Shown here piece by piece: positions 34,904 through 43,929 of a stretch of 64,000 nucleotides of DNA; position 1 is the stretch's first letter; every line of letters begins with the position of its first letter. Both the position numbers and the translations under genes were made by a program. The stretch comes from Micromonospora violae. GTDB lineage: Bacteria > Actinomycetota > Actinomycetes > Mycobacteriales > Micromonosporaceae. The stretch spans positions 2,108,001 to 2,172,000 of the forward strand of contig NZ_SHKK01000001.1 in the NCBI RefSeq assembly GCF_004217135.1, given 5' to 3'. The notes beneath the pieces are model-generated. The model was given only the letters and a program-made list of their open reading frames with translations, searched no databases and was not told where the DNA came from.

Positions 34904-37900
34904 ATGCCCCGATACCTCCGTGCGTTCTGCCTGATCCTGCTCGCCATCGCCACCGTGGTGAGCACCACCACCGCCCTGCCCGCCGAGGCCGCCCCGCGCT
35001 TCCGGGTGCTGGTCTTTTCCAAGATCACCAACTTCTACCACGACTCGATCCCGGCCGGCATCGCCGCGATCCAACAGCTCGGCGCCGCGCACAACTTCGA
35101 GGTCGTCGCCACCACCGACGCCAGCGCGTTCACCAACGCCAACCTCGCCACCTTCGACGCCCTGGTCTTCAACAACACCAACTCGCTGCCCACCTCGGGT
35201 GACCTGCTCAACGCCAGCCAACGGGCAGCGTTGCAGACCTTCATCCGCAACGGTGGTGGCTGGGCCGGCCTGCACGCCGCCTCGGCCAGCGAACGCGACT
35301 GGCCGTGGTACGAGGGCCTGGTCGGCACGATCTTCGACTACCACCCCGACTTCTCCTCCACCGGCGGCACCTTCCCCGGGCGGGTCAAGGTGCTCGACCG
35401 GGCGCACCCCTCGACGCGCAACCTGCCGGAGCTCTGGGAGCAGAGCGAGGAGTGGTACAACTGGCGGACCAACCCGACCGGCAACGTGCACACCCTCGCG
35501 CAGATCAAGGTGCGCGACGGCATCAACGGCCTGGACGAGGGCGTCGACCACGCGTACTCCTGGTGTCAGCGCTACGACGGCGGCCGGTCCTGGTTCACCG
35601 CCGGTGGGCACGCCAGCTCCCAGTTCAGCACCCCGACGTTCCTGGAGCACCTGCGCTACGGCATCGAGTGGGCGGCCGGCGCGGTCGCCGGCGACTGCTC
35701 GGCCACCAAGACCAGCAACTTCGAACGGGTGGGCCTGGTCACCGAGAACCTGGCCGACCCCTTCGAACTGGCCGTCGCCCCCGACCGGAAGGTCTACTAC
35801 ATCCAACGCACCGGCGCGCTGAAGGTGGTCAACTCCGACACCCTCCAGGTCACCACCCTGCTGGACTTCGCGTACACCCCGGCGATGACCGACCAGTCCG
35901 ACGGGCTGCTCGGGATGACCCTGGACCGCAACTTCGCCAGCAACGGCTGGATCTACCTGCTCTGGTCGGACAAGACCCTCAAACAGCTCAACCTGTCCCG
36001 GTTCACCGTGGCCAACAACAGCGTCGCGCTCTCCTCGGAGAAACGCCTGCTGACCGTCCCCACCTACCGGGGTGAGGGCCGGGCCAACTCGCACATGGGT
36101 GGATCGCTGGCCATGGACGCGGCCGGACGGCTCTACGCGGCGATCGGTGACAACACCGACCCGTTCGCCTCCAGCGGCTACACCCCGATCGACGAGCGCG
36201 CCGGGCGCGCCGCCTGGGACGCCCAGGGCACCGCCGGCAACACCAACGACCTGCGCGGCAAGATCCTGCGGATCACCCCGCAATCCGACGGTACGTACAC
36301 CGTGCCGAGCGGCAACCTCTTCCCCGCCGGCACCGCGAAGACCCGCCCGGAGATCTACGCGATGGGCATGCGCAACCCGTTCCGCATCACCATCGAGCCG
36401 CAGACCAACGCGGTGCTGGTGGCCGACTACGGTCCGGACGCCCGAGCCGCCGACCCCAACCGTGGCCCGGAGGGGACTGTCGAGTTCAACCGGATCACCA
36501 GCGCCGGCAACTTCGGGTGGCCGTACTGCGTGGGCAACAACATCCCGTTCAACGACTACAACTTCGCCACCAACACCTCGGGGGCGAAGTTCACCTGCGC
36601 CGCACCGGTGAACAACTCGCCCAACAACACCGGTCTGACCACCCTGCCGGCGGCGAAGTCCGCGCTGGTCTGGTACGCGTACTCCGCTTCCACCCAGTTC
36701 CCCGAGCTGGGCACCGGCGGCGGCGGGCCGATGAGCGGCCCGGTCTACGACTACGACCCGGCCAACACCCGCACCACGAAGTTCCCCGAGTACTTCGAGG
36801 GCAAGTGGATCACCTATGAGCTGACCCGCCAGTGGTTCAAGACGCTCTCGATCCACAAGACGGCGCAGACCTTCACCAACGCGCGCTTCGGACCCACCGC
36901 CGTCGGCGACCTCCAGTCGATCAACGGGATCTTCGGCAACATGAGCTGGATCCAGCCGTTCGAGGCGGAGTTCGGCCCGGACGGGTCGCTCTACGTCATC
37001 GACTTCGGTGAGGGCACCGGCAGCGGTCGCGGCGGCAGCAACGCCGGCGCGGGCATCTACCGGATCGACTACGTCGCCAACGGGCGACCTCCGACGGCGA
37101 AGCTCACCGCCACCCCGGACAGCGGACGCACACCCCTCGCGGTGACGTTCTCCTCGGCCGGGTCGTCCACCGGCGACGGGTCGACGCTCAGCTACGCCTG
37201 GGACTTCACCAACGACGGCAGCACCGACTCCACCGCCGCCAACCCGTCCTTCACCTACTCGACGGCCGGGAAGCACACCGCCCGGCTGACCGTCCGCAAC
37301 AGCGGCAACGGGCTGACCGCCACCGCGGTCACCGACGTGGTGGTCGGCAACACCCGCCCGACGGTGACCATCACCGTGCCCGACGGCGGGTTCTTCGACT
37401 TCGGCGACAAGATCCCGTACACGGTGACGGTCACCGACCCGGAGGACACCACCATCGACTGCGCCAAGGTCACCGTGCAGACGCAGCTCGGCCACGACCA
37501 GCACGCTCACCCGTTGGACGTCTACACCGGCTGCTCCGGGCTGCTCGCCACCGAGGCGGACGCCGGCGACGGGCACGGGCCGGGGCAGAACCTCTACACC
37601 CTGATCACCGCGCAGTACACCGACGGCGGCGCGGCCGGCGGCGTACCGGCGTTGACCGGCTCGACCCGCGTCCAGTTGCAGCCCAAGAGCAAGGAGGCCG
37701 AGCACTTCAGCGCCCAGTCCGGCATCACGGTCAACGACCGGGCCACCGCCCGCGCCGGCAAGCGGCTCGGCGACGTCGACCACAACGACTGGGTGGCGTA
37801 CGGGCCGGCGGACCTGCGCAACATCGGCTCGGTGACGCTCGGGGTGACCAACGGCGGGGTCGGCGGCACCATCGAACTGCGCACCGGCTCACCGACCGGG

Positions 37901-38368
37901 ACGCTGATCGGGTCGGCCGTCATCGGCTCCACCGGCGGGTGGGACAACCTGGTCTCCCCCACCGTCACGCTGACCAACAAGCCCACCGGCACCACCACGC
38001 TGTACGCGAAGTTCGTCAACACCGCCCAGACCGGCGGCACCCCCGACCTGCTCGCACTGGACTGGCTGCGGTTCAACGGCGCCGGGGTCAAACAGGAGCC
38101 GGGCGGAACGTTGTCCCTGGCCGCCAACCCGGCCAGCGGCACCGGCACGTTGAACACCACGCTCACCGCCACCGCCACGGCACCGTCCGGGCAGAGCATC
38201 ACCGACTACGCGTGGGACTTCGGCGACAACAGCGCCATCGCGCACGGGGCGACGTTGCGGTCGGTCGCCCACAGCTACCCCCGCAGGGGCACCTTCACCG
38301 TCCGGGTGACGACCACCTACAGCACCGGGGAGACCCGCTCGATGAACCTGACCGTCACGGTCACCTGA
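34904..38368 (+). CDS. Secreted ThuA / PQQ-type sugar dehydrogenase / PKD / CBM6-like protein
   Basis: 1154-aa exported protein. Signal peptide about 1-30 (ends AEAAP). ThuA-like glutamine-amidotransferase-fold domain about 33-262 (VLVFSKITNFYHDSI, GGGWAGLHAAS). Glucose/sorbosone dehydrogenase beta-propeller about 270-720 (LLGMTLDRNFASNGWIYL, NSHMGGSLAMDAAGRLY, MGMRNPFRITIEP, FGWPYC). First PKD domain about 725-815 (LSYAWDFTNDGS), CBM6-like domain about 925-1060 (EAEHFSAQSGITV, DWVAYGPADL), second PKD at the end (ITDYAWDFGDNS). It probably acts on a polysaccharide or sugar outside the cell. ThuA-GSDH fusions are common in soil bacteria, but their reaction is not well known. It is a single gene. 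Confidence 0.85.
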   Translation: MPRYLRAFCLILLAIATVVSTTTALPAEAAPRFRVLVFSKITNFYHDSIPAGIAAIQQLGAAHNFEVVATTDASAFTNANLATFDALVFNNTNSLPTSGDLLNASQRAALQTFIRNGGGWAGLHAASASERDWPWYEGLVGTIFDYHPDFSSTGGTFPGRVKVLDRAHPSTRNLPELWEQSEEWYNWRTNPTGNVHTLAQIKVRDGINGLDEGVDHAYSWCQRYDGGRSWFTAGGHASSQFSTPTFLEHLRYGIEWAAGAVAGDCSATKTSNFERVGLVTENLADPFELAVAPDRKVYYIQRTGALKVVNSDTLQVTTLLDFAYTPAMTDQSDGLLGMTLDRNFASNGWIYLLWSDKTLKQLNLSRFTVANNSVALSSEKRLLTVPTYRGEGRANSHMGGSLAMDAAGRLYAAIGDNTDPFASSGYTPIDERAGRAAWDAQGTAGNTNDLRGKILRITPQSDGTYTVPSGNLFPAGTAKTRPEIYAMGMRNPFRITIEPQTNAVLVADYGPDARAADPNRGPEGTVEFNRITSAGNFGWPYCVGNNIPFNDYNFATNTSGAKFTCAAPVNNSPNNTGLTTLPAAKSALVWYAYSASTQFPELGTGGGGPMSGPVYDYDPANTRTTKFPEYFEGKWITYELTRQWFKTLSIHKTAQTFTNARFGPTAVGDLQSINGIFGNMSWIQPFEAEFGPDGSLYVIDFGEGTGSGRGGSNAGAGIYRIDYVANGRPPTAKLTATPDSGRTPLAVTFSSAGSSTGDGSTLSYAWDFTNDGSTDSTAANPSFTYSTAGKHTARLTVRNSGNGLTATAVTDVVVGNTRPTVTITVPDGGFFDFGDKIPYTVTVTDPEDTTIDCAKVTVQTQLGHDQHAHPLDVYTGCSGLLATEADAGDGHGPGQNLYTLITAQYTDGGAAGGVPALTGSTRVQLQPKSKEAEHFSAQSGITVNDRATARAGKRLGDVDHNDWVAYGPADLRNIGSVTLGVTNGGVGGTIELRTGSPTGTLIGSAVIGSTGGWDNLVSPTVTLTNKPTGTTTLYAKFVNTAQTGGTPDLLALDWLRFNGAGVKQEPGGTLSLAANPASGTGTLNTTLTATATAPSGQSITDYAWDFGDNSAIAHGATLRSVAHSYPRRGTFTVRVTTTYSTGETRSMNLTVTVT

Positions 38369-38371
38369 TCG

Positions 38372-38414
38372 CCGAGCGGTGGCGGACGGTTTGATCACCG
38401 CCGCCACCGCTCGG
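38372..38414. terminator. Bidirectional terminator hairpin
   Basis: A 14-bp perfect stem (CCGAGCGGTGGCGG at 38372-38385, inverted at 38401-38414) with a 15-base loop lies between the two convergent secreted-protein genes, 3 bases after one stop and 6 before the other. Confidence 0.8.
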
Positions 38415-38420
38415 AGCGGT

Positions 38421-41400
38421 TTACTGCCAGGAACTCTGCTGCGTGTAGACGAGGTTGCCGGGGATGACGGTGCCGTTGGTGCTCCACTCGGTGTAGGCCC
38501 AGAAGTCGCCGTCAGCCAGCGGCTTCTTCGGCTTCAGCGTGAAGCCGTAGGTCAGGCCGCGCTCCACGGTGGCGGGAGGCTCCAGCGTGGCACCCGCGTA
38601 CGTGGCGTTTCGACCGATGATGGCGTGCCCGAGTTGGAAGTCGACGACCGGGCCACCGGGGAACTGCGCGAACACGTACGCCGTGTAGCGCCCCGGCTCG
38701 GGCAGGAACTTGTACGCCTGCTCCGTGCTGGTCCAGTACCTGTCACTGCTGTAGATCAGCTTGTCGCCCTTGTACAGGTAGAGGTCGAGGTTCGTGTTCG
38801 GGTCGTCGGTGGTGGTCTCGAGCACGATGCCGGCGGTGTTCGCCGGCACGGTGAAGTCGACCTTCTTCACCCCGGTGGCGCTCGGGTCGAACACACCGCC
38901 GTAGACGCCGGCCGGCATCGAGTACGACGTCCGCCGCATCGGGGTGTAGCCGGTGCTGCGACCGGCCAGCGGGCCGGTGAAGCCGGGCTGAAGCGCGCCG
39001 AACGCGCCGTTGGTCATCCGACCGAACTCCTCGCCGTCGTCGGCGTACGGCCGGGGGCTGATGCCCCACGGGCGGGCGGCGACCGGGATGCGGGCGCTGT
39101 GTGCCCTGCCCTGCCAGGTGATCGACCCGGTCACGTACCGGTCCCAGGGGGCGCTGCCCCGCCGTACGGTGATGGTCACGGTCGCGGACGCGCCTGGCGC
39201 CAGCGTCACCGACGCCGGGGACACGGTGACCTTCATGCCGGGCAGGCCGGTCACCGACGAACGGTAGGTCTCCTTCGCCTTACCCACGTTGGTCAGGGTG
39301 CGGGTGAGGGTCACCGGGTGCGTCCCGTCGTACTCGCGCAACGAGATGGCCGGCAGGTTGAGTTCCTTGCCGTCCGGCTGGGCCGTCTCGCTGAACGTGA
39401 CCAGTTCCTTCGCCGTCGGCTGGATGACCAGGCCGGGGTCGGTGGCCTTGGCCAGGTTGATGAACCCACTGCCCTGCTCCAACGGGCTGGTGGTGCCGAC
39501 GGTGTCGGTGGCGGTGGTCCGCAACGCGGAGGCGACCGCGCCCGGGGACCAGTCCGGGTGTGTGGCGCGCAGGATCGCCGCCGCTCCGGCCACGTACGGG
39601 GAGGCCATCGAGGTCCCGGAGTACGCGTCGTAGCTGCGCCCGAAGTTGCCCGCCGGCGAAACCGCCGCGATGATGTTCGATCCCGGCGCGACCAGGTCCG
39701 GCTTGAAGACGCCGAAGGTCGTCTTGTCCGGGCCGGTGGAGGAGAAGTCCGCCACGCTGGGCAGGCCCGGGACGCTGGAGCCGTCACCGCCGGCGCGCAG
39801 GGAGACCTTCGCGTCGGTGGGGTGGCGCATCAGATAGTTGAAGAGGGTGCCAGCCTGCTTCTCGGTCGGCAGGTAGATCACCGGGAAGTTGAAGATGGAG
39901 TTGATCCGGTAGTTGCCGACCGGGTCGAACACCACCATCGCCGCCCCGCCCTTGGCCTTGATCTCGGCGGCGGAGCCGAACATGTCGGACAACGCGCAGG
40001 CGACGACCTTGCCCTTGATCTTGGCCGGGTCGAGGCTGCCGGGCTCGCAGTAGACCGCGCCCAGATCGGCCGAGCCGGCCTGGTCGCCGAAGACCATCGG
40101 ACGCGAGTCACCGGAGGGCAGGGCGTCGAGCGAACCGCCGACGAGCTTCGTGCCGTCGCCCAGCTTGATCGTGGCCTCGTCGAGCTTGGTCACCGCCGCG
40201 CCGACCGTGGTCACCCACGGCGCCGCGTTGCTGATCGCCCCGCTCACGATGCCGGTGTTGCCGGCGGACGCCGCCACGAAGACCCCGGCCAGCGTGGCGT
40301 TGAGGAACGCGACGCCGATGGGGGTGTTGGCCTCCCAGTCACCGAGCTGGGAGCCGATCGAAAAGTTGATCACCTGCACGCCGTCGGCGACGGCCGCGTC
40401 GATGCCGGCGATGATGTCGGCGTCGTTGCCCATGCCGCCCCAGAGCACCTTGTAGACGGCGATCTGGGCGTCCGGGGCCACTCCGGAGACGGCACCGAAG
40501 TCGCGACCGTCGATGGTGACGTTCGGCTGCGGCAGACCGGCCGCCGTGGACGCGGTGTGCGTGCCGTGCCCGGCCATGTCACGAGGGGACAGCACCTCAC
40601 CCTCGGGAATCGAGCCACCGTAGGCGAGCCACGAGTCGGCGAAGTAACGGGCACCGACGATCTTGCCGTTGCAGTGCTCGACCACGAAGGCGACACCGGT
40701 CTGGCAGGTCCCGCGCCAGTTCGCCGGGGCGGGCATCTTCTTGGCGAACGACGCGCTCTCCGGCCAGATGCCGGTGTCCAGGACGCCGATCACCATGCCC
40801 GCGCCGGTACCGGGGCCAGGCTTGCCGGGCTTGCCGGGCTTGCCAGACTCACCGGGTTTACCGGGCTCACCGGGCTCACCGGGCTTGCCCGGCTTGCCGG
40901 GGGTCGGCGCGGTCGGCGGGGGCGTCGGGGTGCCGAGCGTCCGCGAGGCGGTGACGGCGCGGACCCGCTTGTCCGCCCGCAACGCGGTCACCTGCTGGGT
41001 GGTCAGCTTCGCGGAGAACCCGTTGAAGGCAGTGGTGAAGGCGGCGGTGACCTGGACCTTCGCGGCGGCCGCGACGGCGCTGCGCTGCGCGTCGAGGTGG
41101 CCGCGGTAGGCCCGCGACGGCGCCGAGGTCACGTCCAGCCGGTCACCCGCCTCCGGGCGGGTTCGCGCCAGCCCGGACGACCCGCCGGCGTACGAGGTCA
41201 GCGGTTCCTCCGCCAACTCGACGATGTACATGCCGGGGCGGGTGTCGTTCACGGCGGCCTGTTGGTCGGCCGCGTTCCTGCCGCCCGGCCGACGGTCGGC
41301 GCCGTCGGTCAGAGTGACCTTCTCGTCGGACCCGCGCTTGAAGTAGCCGGCGCCGCCGTTACCCGACGACCCCGCGGGTGCCGCCGACGCTGGTCCCGCG

Positions 41401-41486
41401 ACACCGGTGGTACCGGTGACCAGGGCGAGGACCAGCGTTGGTAGCGCCAGTCTTCGCAGCCTGTTTCCGCTCGTGCTGGTAGCCAC
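38421..41486 (-). CDS. Secreted subtilisin-like protease (S8) with collagen-like linker
   Basis: 1021-aa secreted serine protease. Signal peptide about 1-36, I9 propeptide about 75-180 (MYIVELAEEPL, FNGFSAKLTTQQV), then a Gly-X-Y linker at about 195-228. The catalytic domain has Asp237 in IGVLDTG, His307 in GHGTHTAS, Asn410 in SAGNTG and Ser626 in GTSMASP; a PA domain is inserted at about 450-570. After it come an Fn3-like domain (about 660-760) and a C-terminal beta-rich domain. The layout follows plant-type/pyrolysin S8A proteases. Only the collagen-like insert is unusual. A LacI-type palindrome precedes the gene. Start ATG gives MATSTSGNRLRR, a good signal. Confidence 0.92.
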   Translation of the reverse strand: MATSTSGNRLRRLALPTLVLALVTGTTGVAGPASAAPAGSSGNGGAGYFKRGSDEKVTLTDGADRRPGGRNAADQQAAVNDTRPGMYIVELAEEPLTSYAGGSSGLARTRPEAGDRLDVTSAPSRAYRGHLDAQRSAVAAAAKVQVTAAFTTAFNGFSAKLTTQQVTALRADKRVRAVTASRTLGTPTPPPTAPTPGKPGKPGEPGEPGKPGESGKPGKPGKPGPGTGAGMVIGVLDTGIWPESASFAKKMPAPANWRGTCQTGVAFVVEHCNGKIVGARYFADSWLAYGGSIPEGEVLSPRDMAGHGTHTASTAAGLPQPNVTIDGRDFGAVSGVAPDAQIAVYKVLWGGMGNDADIIAGIDAAVADGVQVINFSIGSQLGDWEANTPIGVAFLNATLAGVFVAASAGNTGIVSGAISNAAPWVTTVGAAVTKLDEATIKLGDGTKLVGGSLDALPSGDSRPMVFGDQAGSADLGAVYCEPGSLDPAKIKGKVVACALSDMFGSAAEIKAKGGAAMVVFDPVGNYRINSIFNFPVIYLPTEKQAGTLFNYLMRHPTDAKVSLRAGGDGSSVPGLPSVADFSSTGPDKTTFGVFKPDLVAPGSNIIAAVSPAGNFGRSYDAYSGTSMASPYVAGAAAILRATHPDWSPGAVASALRTTATDTVGTTSPLEQGSGFINLAKATDPGLVIQPTAKELVTFSETAQPDGKELNLPAISLREYDGTHPVTLTRTLTNVGKAKETYRSSVTGLPGMKVTVSPASVTLAPGASATVTITVRRGSAPWDRYVTGSITWQGRAHSARIPVAARPWGISPRPYADDGEEFGRMTNGAFGALQPGFTGPLAGRSTGYTPMRRTSYSMPAGVYGGVFDPSATGVKKVDFTVPANTAGIVLETTTDDPNTNLDLYLYKGDKLIYSSDRYWTSTEQAYKFLPEPGRYTAYVFAQFPGGPVVDFQLGHAIIGRNATYAGATLEPPATVERGLTYGFTLKPKKPLADGDFWAYTEWSTNGTVIPGNLVYTQQSSWQ
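40803..40904 (-). repeat. Repetitive DNA coding for a collagen-like Gly-X-Y stretch
   Basis: About eleven codon triplets of the type Gly-Lys-Pro or Gly-Glu-Pro (one Gly-Glu-Ser) run in register, encoded by near-identical 9-base units. They join the propeptide to the catalytic domain of the subtilase. Such repeats vary in number between strains in other bacteria. Confidence 0.85.
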
Positions 41487-41543
41487 GAGGCTCCTCTCAG
41501 TGCTCCCTTGTGGAGCTGTCCTGTTCCATCGCGATCCGCCAAT

Positions 41544-41587
41544 GGGAGCGCTCCCCCACCTAAGTCATCGACGGTTAATCGTCGATG
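41544..41587 (-). promoter_or_regulatory. Operators upstream of the subtilase gene
   Basis: The perfect palindrome GGGAGCGCTCCC (41544-41555), preceded by T, matches the CebR-type box TGGGAGCGCTCCCA except at the last base. Next to it an 8-bp inverted repeat CATCGACG-N6-CGTCGATG spans 41566-41587. Both lie 58-101 bases before the start codon, where a promoter is expected. I could not fix -35 and -10 elements with confidence. Confidence 0.55.
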
Positions 41588-41755
41588 TGCGCGGTGTTAC
41601 GGATCACTGATGCGTATAAGATCACAATGCCTCGGCCACCCATCGAGCCCCATCCGCCGATGGCTGCCGCCGTCGCGGCGCGCACCGGTCAGGTCCGCCG
41701 CGTGATGATCTAGGATCAGCGGCCACCTGACGTACGACGAGGGGGGTTCGGTCCC

Positions 41756-42718
41756 ATGTGGCCTTTCGTGAAGCGGCCAAAGGCTCCGGTCCTGGACCCG
41801 ACCTATGGTGACCCGCACCGCAAGGCCCTGATCCGGGCGTTGGAGAAGCGCAGGTGGAAGTTCGCCCGGGAGCTGTTCACCATGGCCGCCGACCCGGACG
41901 AGATGGCCTTCCTCATGGAGGCGGCCGGCCAGGTCGACGGCGTCCAGGACTGGATCGCCGAATGGATCGACGCCGAGCCTGACTCGACGCTGCCCGTGCT
42001 GGTCGCCGGTTGTCACGCGGTGCACTGGGCGTGGGAGGCACGTGGCGGCAAGCGCGCGAAGTACACCACTGACGCCCAGTTCCAGGGGTTCCATGAGCGG
42101 TTGCGCTACGCCGAGGCGTTGTTGGAGAAGGTGCTCGCCCAGGAACCCGACAACGTGACCGCGCGGGCCTGGCTGGTCACCAGCTCCCGGGGCCTGGGCG
42201 TCGGGGCCGTGGAGGCGCGGGAACGTTTCGAGGCGGTGACTCGACTCCACCCGGGGCATGTGGTCGCGCACGAGCAGCGGTTGCAGTACCTGTGTGCGAA
42301 GTGGTCGGGCAGTCACGAGGAGATGTTCGACTTCGCGCGGGACGCCGTAGCGACGGCCGGGCCCAACAGCCTCCTGCACGAGCTGGTGCCCGTCGCCCAC
42401 TTCGAGAGGTGGGAGGCCACCGACCCGGACGAGGGCAACGCCTACTTCGACTCGGACGAGATCCGCGCCGAACTGCTCACCGCGGCGGAGAACTCGATCT
42501 TCCACCCGGACTACATCCCCGCCGGCCCGGGCTGGGCACCGCGACTGGCGATCTTCGCACTGACCTTCGAACTGGCCGAGGAGTTCGACGCGGCGGCGCG
42601 CGCGTTCGCGTTGCTCGACGGAATGGTCACCGAGTGGCCGTGGTCGGTCCTCGGCGACCCGGTCGAGAAGTTCACCATCTCCCGCGACTGGGTGGCCACG
42701 AACCGGGGTGCCAGCTAG
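41756..42718 (+). CDS. TPR-like protein of unknown function (DUF4034-like)
   Basis: 320-aa soluble, helical protein. Helix pairs such as LEKRRWKFARELFTMAAD, RLRYAEALLEKVLAQEPDNVTARAWLV and LHPGHVVAHEQRLQYLCAKW give a TPR-like pattern. A Trp-rich helix (CHAVHWAWEARG) and the C-terminal LTFELAEEFDAAARAFAL follow. I recall similar proteins under DUF4034 but am not sure. A -10-like TAGGAT is at 41711-41716 inside a TGATC-N3-GATCA palindrome (41706-41718). It overlaps the convergent permease gene by 4 bases. Confidence 0.7.
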   Translation: MWPFVKRPKAPVLDPTYGDPHRKALIRALEKRRWKFARELFTMAADPDEMAFLMEAAGQVDGVQDWIAEWIDAEPDSTLPVLVAGCHAVHWAWEARGGKRAKYTTDAQFQGFHERLRYAEALLEKVLAQEPDNVTARAWLVTSSRGLGVGAVEARERFEAVTRLHPGHVVAHEQRLQYLCAKWSGSHEEMFDFARDAVATAGPNSLLHELVPVAHFERWEATDPDEGNAYFDSDEIRAELLTAAENSIFHPDYIPAGPGWAPRLAIFALTFELAEEFDAAARAFALLDGMVTEWPWSVLGDPVEKFTISRDWVATNRGAS

Positions 42719-43929
42719 GTCGCGGCTCTTCGACGCCGCCACAGCAGGGTGAGCGCCCCGGCGAGGGCCAGTCCCAGCAGCGGGGCGACGCCCACCCCGG
42801 CGAGCGTGCAGGCCACCGCGAGCAGCGCCGGCGGCATCCAGCACCAGGCGGGCACGGTACGCGGGACACGCCCACGCCGACGGGCCGCGGCTTCCACCGC
42901 CATCGGCACCACCAGCACCGGCAGCGCGGCGGCCAGCAGGGTCAGCCAGGGCAGCACCAGGCGGTCGAACCGCGCCACGGCCAACACCCCGCCGAGCACC
43001 GCGACGAGCAGCATCGCCGCCCGGGTCGGCACCCGGGGCGCCACGCCACGCACGGCCAACGAACCGGAATACGTGGTGGTCAGCGCCGCCGCGAAGACCG
43101 CCACCGCGACGAACAGATTCGCGTACGCGGCCAGCCCCGAACCGGCGGCGAGCAACGCGACCACATCGGCTGAGCCGGTCCGCAGCCACAGGCCGGCACC
43201 GGCGAGCACCCCGAGCAGCGCTGGCCCGATCAGCAGCCCCACACACCAGGCCAGGTCCCGTTGACGGGCGAGGCCCACGCTGAAGTCCGGGGCGCGCAGC
43301 GCGAACACAGCCGCGTACCCGATCAGCGCGGCGGCGTCGGCGAGCCCACCGGCGGCCAGCCGGACCGGCGCACCGGGCGGTGGCAGCACCGTCAGACACC
43401 AGCCCACCAGCACCACCGCGCTGAGCGTGGTGACCACCGCGACCCGGTTGCCGAGCCGGGCCGGCCCCCAGGAGACGGCGAGGACCGCCACCTCCAGCAG
43501 CAGCGGCCCGGCCCAGCCCGGCAGGTGGGTCAGCGCGGCCAGGGAGGCCCCGCCGAGCCCGACGTTGAACCCATTCCAACCGACCATCGACACGGCCAGC
43601 ACCCCGGCCAGCAGCAGCCGTGAGGTGTCCCCCAGGTACGCGGGCAGCACCGCGGTCAACGTCCCGCCGTCGCCCAGCGGCCGGCGCAGACCGATCCGGC
43701 CCTGCCCCCAGAGCAGGGCCGCCATCAACGCCCCGCCGACCAGCAGCCCGGCCACCGGCACCGCACCGCCGTGCCGGGCGGCCATCGCCGCGCCGAGCAC
43801 CAGTGTGGCGGGGGCCGTGCCGATGCCCAACCACGCGCCGACGGCCGCCGGCCAGCGCCGACCACCGGCCGGTCCACCCACCGTGGACGGACGCGCGCCG
43901 CCCGGCTTGCCGTCGGGACGGTCAGACAA
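42715..43929 (-). CDS. NCS1-like (cytosine/purine permease type) transporter
   Basis: 404-aa membrane protein with about eleven helices. The N-terminal half has the glycine-rich helix AAVGAWLGIGTAPATLVLGAAM and WNGFNVGLGG, and the middle has YAAVFALRAPDFSVGLARQRD. This resembles the nucleobase:cation symporter-1 family, though it is shorter at the ends. It overlaps the upstream isomerase gene by 8 bases and is the last gene of the seven-gene operon. It may be a second route of uptake for the same compound or for a breakdown product. Confidence 0.7.
   Translation of the reverse strand: MSDRPDGKPGGARPSTVGGPAGGRRWPAAVGAWLGIGTAPATLVLGAAMAARHGGAVPVAGLLVGGALMAALLWGQGRIGLRRPLGDGGTLTAVLPAYLGDTSRLLLAGVLAVSMVGWNGFNVGLGGASLAALTHLPGWAGPLLLEVAVLAVSWGPARLGNRVAVVTTLSAVVLVGWCLTVLPPPGAPVRLAAGGLADAAALIGYAAVFALRAPDFSVGLARQRDLAWCVGLLIGPALLGVLAGAGLWLRTGSADVVALLAAGSGLAAYANLFVAVAVFAAALTTTYSGSLAVRGVAPRVPTRAAMLLVAVLGGVLAVARFDRLVLPWLTLLAAALPVLVVPMAVEAAARRRGRVPRTVPAWCWMPPALLAVACTLAGVGVAPLLGLALAGALTLLWRRRRAAT

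Noticed and set aside
34877..37783. 968-codon open frame antisense to the ThuA/GSDH gene
   Set aside because: Low-complexity Val/Gly/Asp composition, no motifs and no initiation signal; the plus strand has clear domains and a signal peptide.
38379..41444. 1021-codon open frame antisense to the subtilase
   Set aside because: Same reason: it mirrors the subtilase codons and shows no recognisable domain.
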